Source: Rhizobium tumorigenes
Lineage (GTDB): Bacteria; Pseudomonadota; Alphaproteobacteria; Rhizobiales; Rhizobiaceae
NCBI RefSeq assembly: GCF_003240565.2
Contig: NZ_CP117255.1
Coordinates: 558,001-622,000 of the forward strand
Direction of reading: 5' to 3'
DNA: 64,000 bases
Both the position numbers and the translations under genes were made by a program. Of this stretch, positions 36,565 to 46,000 are shown one piece after another; position 1 is the stretch's first letter; each line of letters starts with the position of its first letter. The notes beneath the pieces are model-generated. The model had not been told where the DNA came from. It made no database searches and was given only the letters and a program-made list of their open reading frames with translations.

Positions 36565-38049
36565 CTACTTCTTTGCGAGGCCTGGAATGGTGACCTGGAA
36601 GACCTGGAACATGGTATCGACGTCAGCGCCGCCTTCTCCCTTGTAGGCGGCGCCGACCTGGTAGCCGTCCTGGGTCAGGAAGTCGTTGTCGTTGGCGACA
36701 AGCAGGAAGTAATCGTCGGGGAGTTTCGGGTCGAGGACGCTTACGAGCGACATGGCTTCCCATTTTTCGGACAAGTTGTTGCGGTCGTTCGGCGCGCCGT
36801 TGTGGAGGCCGAAGCGGGCAAGCTGCGCATCGTCGTTGAGGTCGATAAACGGCGTGCGCTTGGCGGGCGTAACGGAGGGGTCGAGCACGCCTTTCGGTGC
36901 CACCGGCTTGTCGGCGTCGAAGGCGGTGCCGGCGATATCGGTGGCGGCGGAGACATCCACGAGATCGATAGCGCGGTGCAGCGACTTGTCGCCCTTGACG
37001 CCATAGCCGTTGTTGCTGTCGCGGGCGAGCATCAGGAATGTCGTCGGCGAGAGCGCGACGATCTCGCTCTGGGCGGCCACTACCGTCTTGCCCTTGGCAT
37101 CGGTGAAGACGGGCAGCGGCACGACATATTCGTGCACCAGCTTCAGATGATCGACATCGCTGGCGTCATAGACGAGGGCGCGCGTGTTCTGGCGCGTGGT
37201 GCCGCTGTCGCCGCCATCCTGTCGCGTGGCGGATTGCAGCACAGCGATGACGGTCTTGCCATCCGGCGCCATAGCCATGCCTTCGAGGCCCTGGTTGTTC
37301 TGCCGTCCGGTCTGCGGATCCTTGGGCTCGGGCGCCTTCTCGCCCGGGCCGGGATTGTTGGAGGCGAAATTCGGCTTGCCGTCGCGCATCGGGATCAGCG
37401 CTGCCGGCGGCTGCGTTGCCGAGACGAGCCGGCCGTCTGCCGAGAAATGATAGATGTTCGGGCCGTATTCGTCGCTGATCAGCATCGAGCCGTCGGCAAG
37501 GCGGGCGATCGCCTCATTGTCGAGGGAGATCTTGCCATTGGACGCCTGCGGCAGCATCGGCAGCGTCGCGCTCGCCGGCCGCACACCGGCTGACGGATCG
37601 AGGCCGGTCATGTCGGCACCCTTGTCGTCCTTCAGAAGCATGGTGCTGGCGAGTGTGGCGGTGACGCCGGATTGCTCCTTGCCCGAGGGAGGTGCGGTAC
37701 CCGGCGCGGTCGGCGTCATCTGGATGTCGATGGTATTGAGACGGGGACGGTAATCCGTCGTGCCGCTGACATTGTATCCCCGGTCCGGCAGCAGCCAGAG
37801 CTTGCCCTTGTACCCCTCGGCGGTGCGCGTCCAGGTGCGGGGATCTATCGCCATGCCCGAGCCGGAGCCGAATGTCTCGCCGAACGAATCCCGCTGGCTG
37901 GCCGGGATGCGGCCGATGCCGACGAGACCCTTGTTGACGAGTGTCTGGCCAGCGGCCGGAGCGGTATCGTCGGCACGGCCCGGAGCCACCGCAAAAGCCG
38001 TCAGGAGGACTGTCGAAAGCAGGATCGTCTTCAATACCGGGGTCTTCAT
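36565..38049 (-). CDS. Esterase-like activity of phytase family protein
   Basis: A 494-residue exported protein. A signal peptide (LKTILLSTVLLTAFAVAPGRA) is followed by a beta-propeller-like domain of the phytase-like esterase family (DUF...phytase-like). Marks are GSGSGMAIDPRTW, LWLLPDRGYNVSG, ISDEYGPNIYHF and NNQGLEGMAMAPDG. The start at 38049 has GGAGGATATTGCG before it; longer readings to 38205 are rejected. It probably acts in the periplasm on a phosphate ester or related compound, but the family is poorly characterised. Confidence 0.88.
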   Translation of the reverse strand: MKTPVLKTILLSTVLLTAFAVAPGRADDTAPAAGQTLVNKGLVGIGRIPASQRDSFGETFGSGSGMAIDPRTWTRTAEGYKGKLWLLPDRGYNVSGTTDYRPRLNTIDIQMTPTAPGTAPPSGKEQSGVTATLASTMLLKDDKGADMTGLDPSAGVRPASATLPMLPQASNGKISLDNEAIARLADGSMLISDEYGPNIYHFSADGRLVSATQPPAALIPMRDGKPNFASNNPGPGEKAPEPKDPQTGRQNNQGLEGMAMAPDGKTVIAVLQSATRQDGGDSGTTRQNTRALVYDASDVDHLKLVHEYVVPLPVFTDAKGKTVVAAQSEIVALSPTTFLMLARDSNNGYGVKGDKSLHRAIDLVDVSAATDIAGTAFDADKPVAPKGVLDPSVTPAKRTPFIDLNDDAQLARFGLHNGAPNDRNNLSEKWEAMSLVSVLDPKLPDDYFLLVANDNDFLTQDGYQVGAAYKGEGGADVDTMFQVFQVTIPGLAKK

Positions 38050-38259
38050 CGCAATATCCTCCATCAATGATCGGCACCGCATCGGCTGCGGCTTCGGAGA
38101 TGGAGCTGTCTTTTTCAAGAGATCGACAAAGCCCCGCCACCGTTCAGCACGGTTTATGGCGGCAACATGATAGCTGGATGACAGGTTTTGAAATGTTGAT
38201 ACCACAACCCTGGCGGATCACACTGCAAGCAGGATGGCACAGTCGCGGATAGCGGTATC

Positions 38260-38628
38260 TCAGTCGGTGGCGCCGCGGCGGAAGGCCGAGGGGAGGCGCG
38301 TCCTGTCGATAACAGCGCCGAGGGCGACGCCCCACATGCCGCTCGCCATATTGACGATGATATCGAACGGGCGACCGTCATTGCCGATGGTTAGCACATG
38401 GGCCAGCCCCAGAGCGCTGACGGTGGCAATCATCATCAGGAAGGCGAAAGACGGTGAGTCAGGGTAGGCCAGTCGGGCCAGGCAGCCTGCGATGCAAAGT
38501 GCGACGATATGGTAGATGTTGAACGGATTGCCAATCTCGGCCTGCCAATTCACATGCGCAAGCGTCAGCACGACGAGGGCTGCGATATAAATCCAGACGC
38601 TGAATTTCAAAACGCGATTGGTGTCCAT
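38260..38628 (-). CDS. Small membrane protein, VanZ-like
   Basis: A 122-residue protein with three to four hydrophobic segments (WIYIAALVVLTLAHV, FNIYHIVALCIAGCLARLAY, FLMMIATVSALGLAHV, MASGMWGVALGAVI). The combination of a central hydrophobic core and DIIVNMASGMWG resembles the VanZ-like fold, though not strongly. Function is unknown. It faces a 270-base gap and the divergent LacI gene. Confidence 0.6.
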   Translation of the reverse strand: MDTNRVLKFSVWIYIAALVVLTLAHVNWQAEIGNPFNIYHIVALCIAGCLARLAYPDSPSFAFLMMIATVSALGLAHVLTIGNDGRPFDIIVNMASGMWGVALGAVIDRTRLPSAFRRGATD

Positions 38629-38898
38629 AGGATGAGGATATATCAGCGACTAAAGGCAAGACTAGCGTCTGCACCGCTATATCAGCACTTTCGGGGCACA
38701 CAAATTGTGTACGGTCGATATAAATGTCGAAACAAATAGAGGATGTTGAGCCATTCTGCGGGCGGAATTCCGCCATGTTTCGCATCTTCCCCGCCTGGCG
38801 GTGATCCAGCCGTATCCGGCTTCGTAAAGAAACACGCGAGACGGATGTGAGTGCCAGGCCTGGCCGCACCGTCGGGCTTCACAAGGACAGGAGCTTAG

Positions 38899-39942
38899 TT
38901 GCAGGACAGCGTTGGAACGGAGCCAGGCACCAGGCGGAACAAACGGACCCGGGTCAGGCTCAGGGACGTGGCGCAGAAGGTGGGCGTGAGCGCCATCACA
39001 GTGTCCCGTGTCCTGCGCGCACCCGACAAGGTTTCCGCGCAATTGCGCGAAAACATCCTGCGTGCAATCGAGGACATGGGCTATGTGCCCGATCTGGCCG
39101 CGCGGGCTCTGGCTGGTCGTCATAGCGGTATCATCGCGGTTCTTGCCCCGGCGCTCAACAGCCAGATACTTTCAGATGTCATGGGCGGTATCGAGGCCCG
39201 CATGCGCAACACCGGTCTGCACACGCAATATGCCTGTACGATGTACAGCGGCGGCGAGGAGACGGGTCAGATCCGCAACCTGCTGGCGCAGAACCCGGCA
39301 GGCATCCTTCTCGTCGGCACCGAATGCTGCGAGCGGATTGCCCCGACCGTTATTTCGGCGACCTGCCCCGTGTCCTACATCCTCGATCATAGCCAGAAGC
39401 CCGAAGAGCCCATGGCTGCGGCCATCGACCACGAGGCTGTCGGCGAGGCGGCCACACGTCATCTTGTATCCGGCGGATATCGCCGCATCGGCCTGCTCGG
39501 CGGCTACCTCGATGTCCGGTCAAGCCGGCGCCGCCAGGGTTACGAAAACGTGTTGCAGGCTGCAGGCATGCACGATCCGCGCCTGACGGTCATGGAGGAT
39601 GAGCCGACCAGTGTGGCACTCGGTTGCCGGTTGTTCTCCGATCTTCTGGCGCGGGCGCCCGATGTCGATGCGGTACTCTGCCAGAACGACGATCTGGCGC
39701 TCGGCGTGCTGTTCGAATGCCAGCGTCGCGGCATCGGCGTGCCCGGCGATCTCGGCATCTGCGGCATCAACAATCTCGAATTCGCAGCCTCCGCCCATCC
39801 GGCCATCACGACCGTCGATATCCCGCGCTTCGAACTCGGTTTCGAGGCTGCCGATATGCTGATCCAAGCGATCGGCGGAAGGGAAATCGCCGGCCGGCGC
39901 AAGCTTGGCTTCAAGCTGATCGTGCGTGGAACGACGCTTTAA
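38899..39942 (+). CDS. LacI family transcriptional regulator (gluconate GntR type)
   Basis: A 347-residue regulator. The N-terminal helix-turn-helix is VRLRDVAQKVGVSAITVSRV near residues 19-40, followed by the hinge. The sugar-binding domain spans the rest, with GIIAVLAPALNSQILSDVMGG and GDLGICGINNLEFAAS. It resembles GntR-type gluconate repressors. The likely start is a TTG at 38899 with AGGAG upstream; no ATG fits. Its targets are not adjacent, since the next gene is convergent cysN. A bidirectional hairpin ends it. Confidence 0.85.
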   Translation: MQDSVGTEPGTRRNKRTRVRLRDVAQKVGVSAITVSRVLRAPDKVSAQLRENILRAIEDMGYVPDLAARALAGRHSGIIAVLAPALNSQILSDVMGGIEARMRNTGLHTQYACTMYSGGEETGQIRNLLAQNPAGILLVGTECCERIAPTVISATCPVSYILDHSQKPEEPMAAAIDHEAVGEAATRHLVSGGYRRIGLLGGYLDVRSSRRRQGYENVLQAAGMHDPRLTVMEDEPTSVALGCRLFSDLLARAPDVDAVLCQNDDLALGVLFECQRRGIGVPGDLGICGINNLEFAASAHPAITTVDIPRFELGFEAADMLIQAIGGREIAGRRKLGFKLIVRGTTL

Positions 39943-39949
39943 GGGTTAG

Positions 39950-39973
39950 GTCAGGGGGATGTGGCCCCCTGAC
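39950..39973. terminator. Hairpin between convergent LacI and cysN genes
   Basis: Perfect nine-base arms GTCAGGGGG and CCCCCTGAC around a six-base loop. No U-run. Confidence 0.55.
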
Positions 39974-39985
39974 TGATCGGTTCGC

Positions 39986-41470
39986 TCAGATGTCGCTTGC
40001 CGCGTCCGACCAGAGATCGGCTGCTTCTGCGGAGGTCATCCGTCGGACTTTTGCCTCGTCCCGACGGCTGGCGAAGAGGTCGCTTGCCATGATCTGTTCG
40101 GCAAGGTCTGCCGGCAGGGAGAGTAGCACGCGCGTCTGGTCAGGATCGTACGCGCCTAAGTCGGCACGCTTTCCCGAGATCATGCCGCCGGCTACCGTGT
40201 TGTTGGTGTCTGCATCGATCAGGATGAAAGCCCCCGTCGAGCGGCTCTGCTCGTAGGGGTCGAAAATCGCCAGCTGGTCGAAGATCAGTTGCACCTTCCC
40301 GATGGAGTTCATCGGCAGGGCCTTGGCAGGGTTCCATGCGCCGCTGATCAATTCCAGCTGGCTGATCGGAAGCACCTGCACCCGCTGGCGGCGGCTGCCG
40401 CTCTTCAGCCAGTAGCGCTTGCCAGAGTGGACCCCTTCCGGCTGCAGCGCGACGATCTGCGCATCGAAGGAAAGGCCGACCTGCGGCTGGTGGTCGATGG
40501 CAACGATCATGTCTCCGCGCGACACGTCCACCTGCCGGTCGAGAACGAGCGTGATCGCATCTCCCGCTACCGCTGCGTTGCGCACCAGGTCGAAGGTGAC
40601 GATCTTGGCGACGTTTGCGACCATGCCCGATGGCAGGATCAACACGCTGTCGCCAGGCTTCACCGAGCCGCCGGCCACGGTGCCCTGATAGCCGCGAAAG
40701 CTTTCGCCGGGCCGCGACACGCGCTGGACGGACATCCGGAAACCGACAGCCTGCGACGAACGAACAGTTGCCAGTTCCAGCGCCTCGACCAGCGTCGGGC
40801 CGGTGTACCACGGCATGGATGCAGCGCCGGAATAGACGACGTTTTCGCCCTTCAGCGCCGACATCGGGATCGTGGTAATCTGCCTGACGCCGAGCGTCGC
40901 GGCAAATTCCTTGAAATCATGGGCGATCTTGTCGAAGCCGGCGCGATCGTAGTTGGTAAGATCGATCTTGTTGATCGCCAGCACGAACTGCTTGATGCCG
41001 AGCAGCGACGCGATCGTCGCATGACGGCGCGTCTGCTCGAGAATGCCGACGCGGGCATCGATCAGCAGGATGGCAAGATCCGCCGTCGAGGCCCCCGTCG
41101 CCATGTTGCGGGTATACTGTTCATGGCCGGGCGTGTCGGCAACGATAAAGGAGCGGTTGTCGGTGGCAAAGTAGCGATAGGCGACATCGATGGTGATACC
41201 CTGTTCGCGCTCGGCCTGCAATCCGTCCAGCAAGAGCGCAAAATCGGGCAGCCCGAGGTCGTTCTGCTTGCCGGTGGAGTCCCGGCGCAACGTTGCGGCC
41301 TGGTCTTCCTTGATGGCCTTGGTGTCCCAGAGCAGGCGGCCGATCAGCGTGGACTTGCCGTCATCGACGCTGCCGCAGGTGATGAGGCGCAGCGGGCGGG
41401 TATCGCGCACGGCTTTCAAAGGCTCGGCCGGGGCGAGATGGACGACGTTTGCGGCACTGGCGACAGTCAT
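39986..41470 (-). CDS. cysN: Sulfate adenylyltransferase subunit 1
   Basis: A 494-residue GTPase subunit of ATP sulfurylase, which makes adenosine 5'-phosphosulfate (APS) from sulfate. The G1 motif GSVDDGKST is at residues 33-41, DTPGHEQYTRNM is the G3 region and NKIDL is G4. Domains II and III follow as in elongation-factor-like proteins. There is no C-terminal APS kinase (CysC) domain. The ATG at 41470 lies one base past the cysD stop (TGAGATG), so the two are cotranscribed. Confidence 0.95.
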   Translation of the reverse strand: MTVASAANVVHLAPAEPLKAVRDTRPLRLITCGSVDDGKSTLIGRLLWDTKAIKEDQAATLRRDSTGKQNDLGLPDFALLLDGLQAEREQGITIDVAYRYFATDNRSFIVADTPGHEQYTRNMATGASTADLAILLIDARVGILEQTRRHATIASLLGIKQFVLAINKIDLTNYDRAGFDKIAHDFKEFAATLGVRQITTIPMSALKGENVVYSGAASMPWYTGPTLVEALELATVRSSQAVGFRMSVQRVSRPGESFRGYQGTVAGGSVKPGDSVLILPSGMVANVAKIVTFDLVRNAAVAGDAITLVLDRQVDVSRGDMIVAIDHQPQVGLSFDAQIVALQPEGVHSGKRYWLKSGSRRQRVQVLPISQLELISGAWNPAKALPMNSIGKVQLIFDQLAIFDPYEQSRSTGAFILIDADTNNTVAGGMISGKRADLGAYDPDQTRVLLSLPADLAEQIMASDLFASRRDEAKVRRMTSAEAADLWSDAASDI

Positions 41471-41471
41471 C

Positions 41472-42425
41472 TCAGAAATATCCTTCACGCTTCTTCTTTT
41501 CCATGGAGCCGGACTGGTCGCGATCGATCGCGCGTCCCTGCCGTTCGGAAACCGTTGCAATTTCGAGTTCGCCGATCACCTCGTCAAGAGTGGTGGCCTC
41601 CGACCGGATGGCGCCGGTGAGCGGGAAATCGCCAAGCGTGCGGAAGCGGATCATGCCTTCCTGGCGGACTTCGCCGGGCAGAAGCTCCAGCCGCGGATCT
41701 TCTGCGAGGATCATCATCCCGTCGCGCTCCACGTAAGACCGCTTCTTGGCGTAATAAAGCGGTACCAGCGGAATGTCCTCGGCCTGGATATACCGCCAGA
41801 TGTCGACCTCGGTCCAGTTCGACAGCGGAAAGGCGCGCACGCTCTCACCCTGTCGGATCATGCCGTTGTAGATATTCCAGAGCTCGGGCCGCTGGTTGCG
41901 CGGGTCCCAGCGATGTTCGGGAGTGCGGAAGGAATAGATACGCTCCTTGGCGCGGCTTGCCTCCTCGTCGCGGCGCGCACCGCCAAAGGCCGCATCGAAC
42001 TTGCCGGCGTCGAGCGCCTGGCGCAGCCCTTGCGTCTTCATGATGTCGGTAAAGTCGGACGAGCCATGGGTAAAGGGGGTAATGCCCTCGGCAGCACCGC
42101 GCGGATTGATATGCTCGATGAGGTCGAGATCGTAGGTCTTCGCGATATTGTCGCGAAAGGCGATCATCTCGGAAAACTTCCAGCCGGTGTTGACGTGCAG
42201 CAGCGGGAAGGGGACGCGGCCGGGATAGAAGGCCTTTCGCGCCAGATGCAGAAGCACCGACGAATCCTTGCCGACCGAATAGAGCATGACCGGCCGTTCG
42301 AATTCAGCCGCCACTTCCCGGAAAATATGAATGGATTCGTTTTCCAGCGCTTTCAGGTGCGGATCGAGCGGCGGCTTTACGCTCTGCGGATTGTGCAGTT
42401 CCGTATCCGGACGGCTGTCGGCCAT
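41472..42425 (-). CDS. cysD: Sulfate adenylyltransferase subunit 2
   Basis: A 317-residue catalytic subunit of ATP sulfurylase. The PP-loop-type motif [20 protein letters not shown] and [13 protein letters not shown] are typical, and [15 protein letters not shown] follows. It works with CysN. GGAG precedes the ATG. Upstream on the same strand, 103 bases away, is cysH, so cysH-cysD-cysN form one transcription unit. The combination feeds APS straight to CysH. Confidence 0.96.
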   Translation of the reverse strand: MADSRPDTELHNPQSVKPPLDPHLKALENESIHIFREVAAEFERPVMLYSVGKDSSVLLHLARKAFYPGRVPFPLLHVNTGWKFSEMIAFRDNIAKTYDLDLIEHINPRGAAEGITPFTHGSSDFTDIMKTQGLRQALDAGKFDAAFGGARRDEEASRAKERIYSFRTPEHRWDPRNQRPELWNIYNGMIRQGESVRAFPLSNWTEVDIWRYIQAEDIPLVPLYYAKKRSYVERDGMMILAEDPRLELLPGEVRQEGMIRFRTLGDFPLTGAIRSEATTLDEVIGELEIATVSERQGRAIDRDQSGSMEKKKREGYF

Positions 42426-42528
42426 TGTCTACTCCAACTCTGTCGTCTCCGGCCGCAGGTAGGGCCGGTATAAAGGGAATTGCGTCTCGCAAGTCGAGAT
42501 TGGAATTTGCAGAGACGCGGGGGAAGGT

Positions 42529-43260
42529 TCAAGCGGTAACGACAGGATCCTCGGCAACATGCAGGCCGCATTCGCGCGTTTCGTCGTTTTCCCACCACCA
42601 GCGGCCGGCGCGCTCCGGCTCGCCGGGCTTGATGGCGCGGGTACAGGGCTCGCAACCGATCGAAGGATAACCGCGCGCATGCAGCGGATTGATCGGCACG
42701 GCATTGTCGGAGACATAGGCGCGGATGCGATCAATATCCCAGTCGGCCAGCGGATTGATTTTCAACAGGTGCCGCTCCGCATCGTATTCGGCAAAAGGCG
42801 TATCCGAGCGGTTGGCCGATTGGCCGCGTCGAAGGCCCGTAACCCAGATCGTCGCGCCGGCAAGTGCGCGGGCAAGCGGCAACACCTTGCGTACGCCGCA
42901 GCAGGCATGCCTTGCCTCAACGCTCTCATAGAAGCCGTTGATCCCGTAGCGCGCCGCAAAGGCGTCGATGTCGGCCTGTTCTGGCTCGAAGCGGTGGATC
43001 GAAATGTCGTAGCGGTTTTCCGTCTCGTCGATCAGCGCCAGCGTTTCGGCAAACAGCCGGCCCGTCTGCAACGTCGAGACGTCGATTGGAAACCGGTGCG
43101 TGCCGATCTCGGCAGTGATCACCTGATCCTCGATGCCGAGACTGGTGGTGAACACCGCGCGACCGAGGCTGGCCGCCAGCGACAATCGGCCGGCGAGGTC
43201 GAGGCCTGCCAGCGCTGCGTTCAATGTTTGCGTATCTTCGATGGAGTTGATGGCAGTCAT
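42529..43260 (-). CDS. cysH: APS reductase (phosphoadenylyl-sulfate reductase family)
   Basis: A 243-residue assimilatory reductase. The cysteine pairs C120-C121 and C203/C206 bind a [4Fe-4S] cluster, and the C-terminal C231 in RECGLH is the catalytic thiol. This four-cysteine pattern marks the APS-using type rather than the PAPS type of enteric bacteria. It fits the lack of APS kinase in the cluster. AAGG precedes the ATG. It is divergent from the Rrf2 regulator gene. Confidence 0.94.
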   Translation of the reverse strand: MTAINSIEDTQTLNAALAGLDLAGRLSLAASLGRAVFTTSLGIEDQVITAEIGTHRFPIDVSTLQTGRLFAETLALIDETENRYDISIHRFEPEQADIDAFAARYGINGFYESVEARHACCGVRKVLPLARALAGATIWVTGLRRGQSANRSDTPFAEYDAERHLLKINPLADWDIDRIRAYVSDNAVPINPLHARGYPSIGCEPCTRAIKPGEPERAGRWWWENDETRECGLHVAEDPVVTA

Positions 43261-43607
43261 CGGAAAACCTTGTCTGAAAGTGCGAACAGCATCGCAGAAG
43301 GTCGCCGAAAAAGACAGGAATGGGATTTCTTAAACGCCTCGGTGTGAGCAAATATCTCTCACAACCGCCGAGGCAGCGCAAAAGCAAACGCTTTTGCCGC
43401 AACCGTCGCCGCTCGGGCCAGCGCTGTCAGAGATGCCAACGCTTATATCTACCAATCTAGTAGAGTTAACCGCCGGATGTCAAACTGATTTCTGCTGCAA
43501 TCTTCAATTTTATAGGCATCACGGCCGCACGCGTTCAATTCCGGTTCAGGCGGCATCCGCCAAAAGGGGTGTTCACCAAGCAAAAGGCGCCCCTGCGCCG
43601 TGGATGA
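43261..43607. promoter_or_regulatory. Divergent cysH / Rrf2 promoter region
   Basis: A 347-base gap that must drive both cysHDN and the Rrf2 gene. CTAC-N7-GTAG at 43449-43463 is an imperfect palindrome in an AT-richer part and a candidate site for the Rrf2 protein. No gene is convincing here. Confidence 0.45.
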
Positions 43608-44066
43608 ATGGCATTGCAGATGATCACCCAGAAGGCAAAATATGCATTGAGGGCGCTGACCATCCTGGCGCGCGCCGATCAAGGCGAGCCGATGCTCATC
43701 TCCGAGATCGCCGCGCAGCAGAAGATCCCCAAGAAATTTCTCGAACAGATCCTGCTGGAACTGAAGCACCGCGACATCGTCGAAAGCCGCCGCGGCAAGC
43801 AGGGCGGTTACCTTTTGCTGAAATCCGCCGAAGAGATCACTTTCGGGGAAATCCTGCGCATCATCGACGGCCCGATCGCGCCGCTTCCCTGTCTGTCGCT
43901 GACCGCCTATCGCCGCTGCAGCGATTGCGACGGCGAGCAAGGCTGCGAAATCCATCATGTCTTCGCCAAGGTTGCGGATGCCATGCGCAAGGTCCTGTTC
44001 AACACCACCATCGCCGATGCCATCCGCCGGCCCGAAAGCGCCACGGTCACAAGGCTGCTTGCCTGA
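43608..44066 (+). CDS. Rrf2 family transcriptional regulator
   Basis: A 152-residue regulator with the family start MITQKAKYALRALTIL and the winged-helix ISEIAAQQKIPKKFLEQILL. Near the C-terminus it has four cysteines (PCLSL, RRCSDCDGEQGC), a possible Fe-S or thiol sensor, close to the IscR/CymR arrangement. The start may be 43608 or the later ATG at 43620. Divergence from cysHDN makes it a candidate regulator of sulfate assimilation, as CymR is in Firmicutes; this is inference. Its stop abuts the stop of the ClC gene (TGATCA). Confidence 0.85.
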   Translation: MALQMITQKAKYALRALTILARADQGEPMLISEIAAQQKIPKKFLEQILLELKHRDIVESRRGKQGGYLLLKSAEEITFGEILRIIDGPIAPLPCLSLTAYRRCSDCDGEQGCEIHHVFAKVADAMRKVLFNTTIADAIRRPESATVTRLLA

Positions 44067-45434
44067 TCAGGCCGAGCCCGCGTCGGTCCGCGCGGCATCC
44101 TTGTCATGCGTTCGTCGTGCGCGGATAGCTGCAGCGATGTAGACACGCGAAAGCCCGTGATACAGCGGCTCCGGCGATAGCATCCGTGATGTGACATAAC
44201 CGAGCATCGACACTGCCATGATCGGGATGACCGCTTGATGATCGCCGGTCATTTCCAGGATGATGACGAAGGCCGTCATCGGCGCCTGCACGACACCGGC
44301 GAAATAGCCGGCCATGCCGAGGATGGCGGCAAGCGCGATGCTGGTGCCCATGAGGTGCCCGACCGTGCTGCCGAAACCGGCGCCGACTGCGAGCGACGGC
44401 GCAAAGATCCCGCCCGGAATACCTGAAATCATCGACAAAAAGCTTGCCAGCAGTTTTTCCACGAAGAACAGCAGCGGCAACGAATGCCCCTCGACGGCGC
44501 CGCGCGCCTGCTCGTATCCGGTGCCAAACGTGTTGCCCTTGGAGATGACGCCGATGACAGCCACCGCCAGCCCGCAGCCACCTGCCATCATCAGCATGCG
44601 CAGGAGAGGTTGCGGCTGGGCCCAGCGGCGGATACGCAGGCCAAAATGCAGGGCAAGTCCGCTGAAACCGGCACCGAGCGCGCCGCCGCCAATACCGCAG
44701 ACCAGCACCAGGCCCCAATCGGCAAGGAAAGTCGGCGACGTCACCGCCGTGCCGAAATAATTGTAACTGCCGGAGAGCCCGAGAGCCGCAAGGCCGGCAA
44801 GGATCACCGCCGTCAGCACCAGCCCGTTGGCACGGGCCTCGTACGTTCGGCTCATCTCCTCGATGGCAAAGACGATGCCGGCCAGCGGCGTGTTGAAGGC
44901 CGCAGCGATCCCGGCCGCAGAGCCAGCAAGGATCAGCCCGCGTGCCTGTGCCATGCCTCCGAACCGGGCCGCTGCCAGCATGATGGCGGCGCCGACCTGG
45001 ACAGTCGGTCCCTCGCGACCGATCGAGGCGCCGGAAAGCAGGCCGAGGATCGTCAACAGGATTTTCCCCGCCGCTACCCGCAGCGACAGCAGCCGCACCC
45101 GGTCGTCCTCCTGATGCAGGTGCCGCGCTGCGATCGCCTGCGGAATACCGCTTCCCTGCGAATTCGGAAACAGCGTGATGGCAAGCCACGCCGACAGCAC
45201 GAACCCGACCGGGGTGATGGCGAGAGGCAACAGAAATCCCCAGTCGCCGGAGGTCGTCACCGCACCGAAAAGCCGCTGCGCCATGTCTGCCGCCTTGGCA
45301 AAGCCGACGCTGATCAACCCGATGGCGACCGCCCCCGCCCAGAACACGAGCCGTGTTCGCCAGGTCCCATGCGACCCCCAGACCGCGCGGGAGCGGCGTA
45401 GGAACTTCGATTTTCGATAGGAGGAGGAAGGCAT
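44067..45434 (-). CDS. ClC family chloride channel/antiporter
   Basis: A 455-residue membrane protein of the ClC family, with about twelve hydrophobic segments. Selectivity-filter sequences are present: GSGIPQ (near residue 93), GREGPTVQ (near 138) with the gating glutamate, and GGIFAPSLAVGAG (near 345). It would move chloride, with or without proton exchange, across the inner membrane. It has no CBS domains. Neighbours do not define its role. Confidence 0.93.
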   Translation of the reverse strand: MPSSSYRKSKFLRRSRAVWGSHGTWRTRLVFWAGAVAIGLISVGFAKAADMAQRLFGAVTTSGDWGFLLPLAITPVGFVLSAWLAITLFPNSQGSGIPQAIAARHLHQEDDRVRLLSLRVAAGKILLTILGLLSGASIGREGPTVQVGAAIMLAAARFGGMAQARGLILAGSAAGIAAAFNTPLAGIVFAIEEMSRTYEARANGLVLTAVILAGLAALGLSGSYNYFGTAVTSPTFLADWGLVLVCGIGGGALGAGFSGLALHFGLRIRRWAQPQPLLRMLMMAGGCGLAVAVIGVISKGNTFGTGYEQARGAVEGHSLPLLFFVEKLLASFLSMISGIPGGIFAPSLAVGAGFGSTVGHLMGTSIALAAILGMAGYFAGVVQAPMTAFVIILEMTGDHQAVIPIMAVSMLGYVTSRMLSPEPLYHGLSRVYIAAAIRARRTHDKDAARTDAGSA

Positions 45435-45649
45435 GGGAGCTCTGGACTGCTGAAAAAATGGCTGAGTTCGGGCAAATTGAGCCTCTGGGCGAAGACCCCC
45501 TTATCGACTCCGCTGGCGCGTGTTGCAAGTTGGAATCGGTCGGGGGTACCACTGAGCCCCGGCCGGTCGCCGCCTTTCCGGCTTTGGCGATCTAGCGCTC
45601 GCGGCCCGGCATGGCGCGCCTCTGCCGGCCCGGGATTTAGGCCGATCTC

Positions 45650-45856
45650 TCACCGAAAGCGCCGGTCGATGGGCAGGGTAAAAGACCATGCTGTCGTCCT
45701 TTTGCACGTGCCGCGCCTGAAAAATCTCCTGAGCAGGCGACCGGCAAAACCCGCAGGCGCTGTAGGCGGCGGATTTGGGGTTTCAGGTTCGGGATCGGTC
45801 GGGTCGCCGAAGCGCTCGATGTAGAGATCCGCATACAGACTCGAAATCGGTGGCAT
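45650..45856 (-). CDS. Small hypothetical protein
   Basis: A 68-residue frame beginning MPPISSLYADLYIERFGDP, then a proline-rich stretch and a basic C-terminus. It lies next to the operators at 45897-45958 on the opposite side from the LacI gene, so it could be controlled by that regulator. No ribosome site is obvious. The reading is protein-like but not certain. Confidence 0.4.
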   Translation of the reverse strand: MPPISSLYADLYIERFGDPTDPEPETPNPPPTAPAGFAGRLLRRFFRRGTCKRTTAWSFTLPIDRRFR

Positions 45857-45896
45857 GACGACAGCTTTCCCGGTTTGGCAAGAGAGCTGACTGGTT

Positions 45897-45910
45897 TTGA
45901 ATCGATTCAA
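45897..45910. promoter_or_regulatory. LacI-type operator 1
   Basis: TTGAATCGATTCAA is a perfect 14-base palindrome, typical of LacI-family sites, between the small protein gene and the LacI gene. Confidence 0.75.
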
Positions 45911-45944
45911 TATTGCTGACGGGGGGTTGCCTGTCAAGCAAAAG

Positions 45945-45958
45945 TTGAATCGATACAA
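45945..45958. promoter_or_regulatory. LacI-type operator 2
   Basis: TTGAATCGATACAA differs from the first operator by one base. The two centres are 48 bases apart, compatible with looping by a tetramer or two dimers. Confidence 0.7.
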
Positions 45959-46000
45959 AGGACGCGGTATGCTTCGCTTTCGGTGCAGTCGGGGTAGGGC

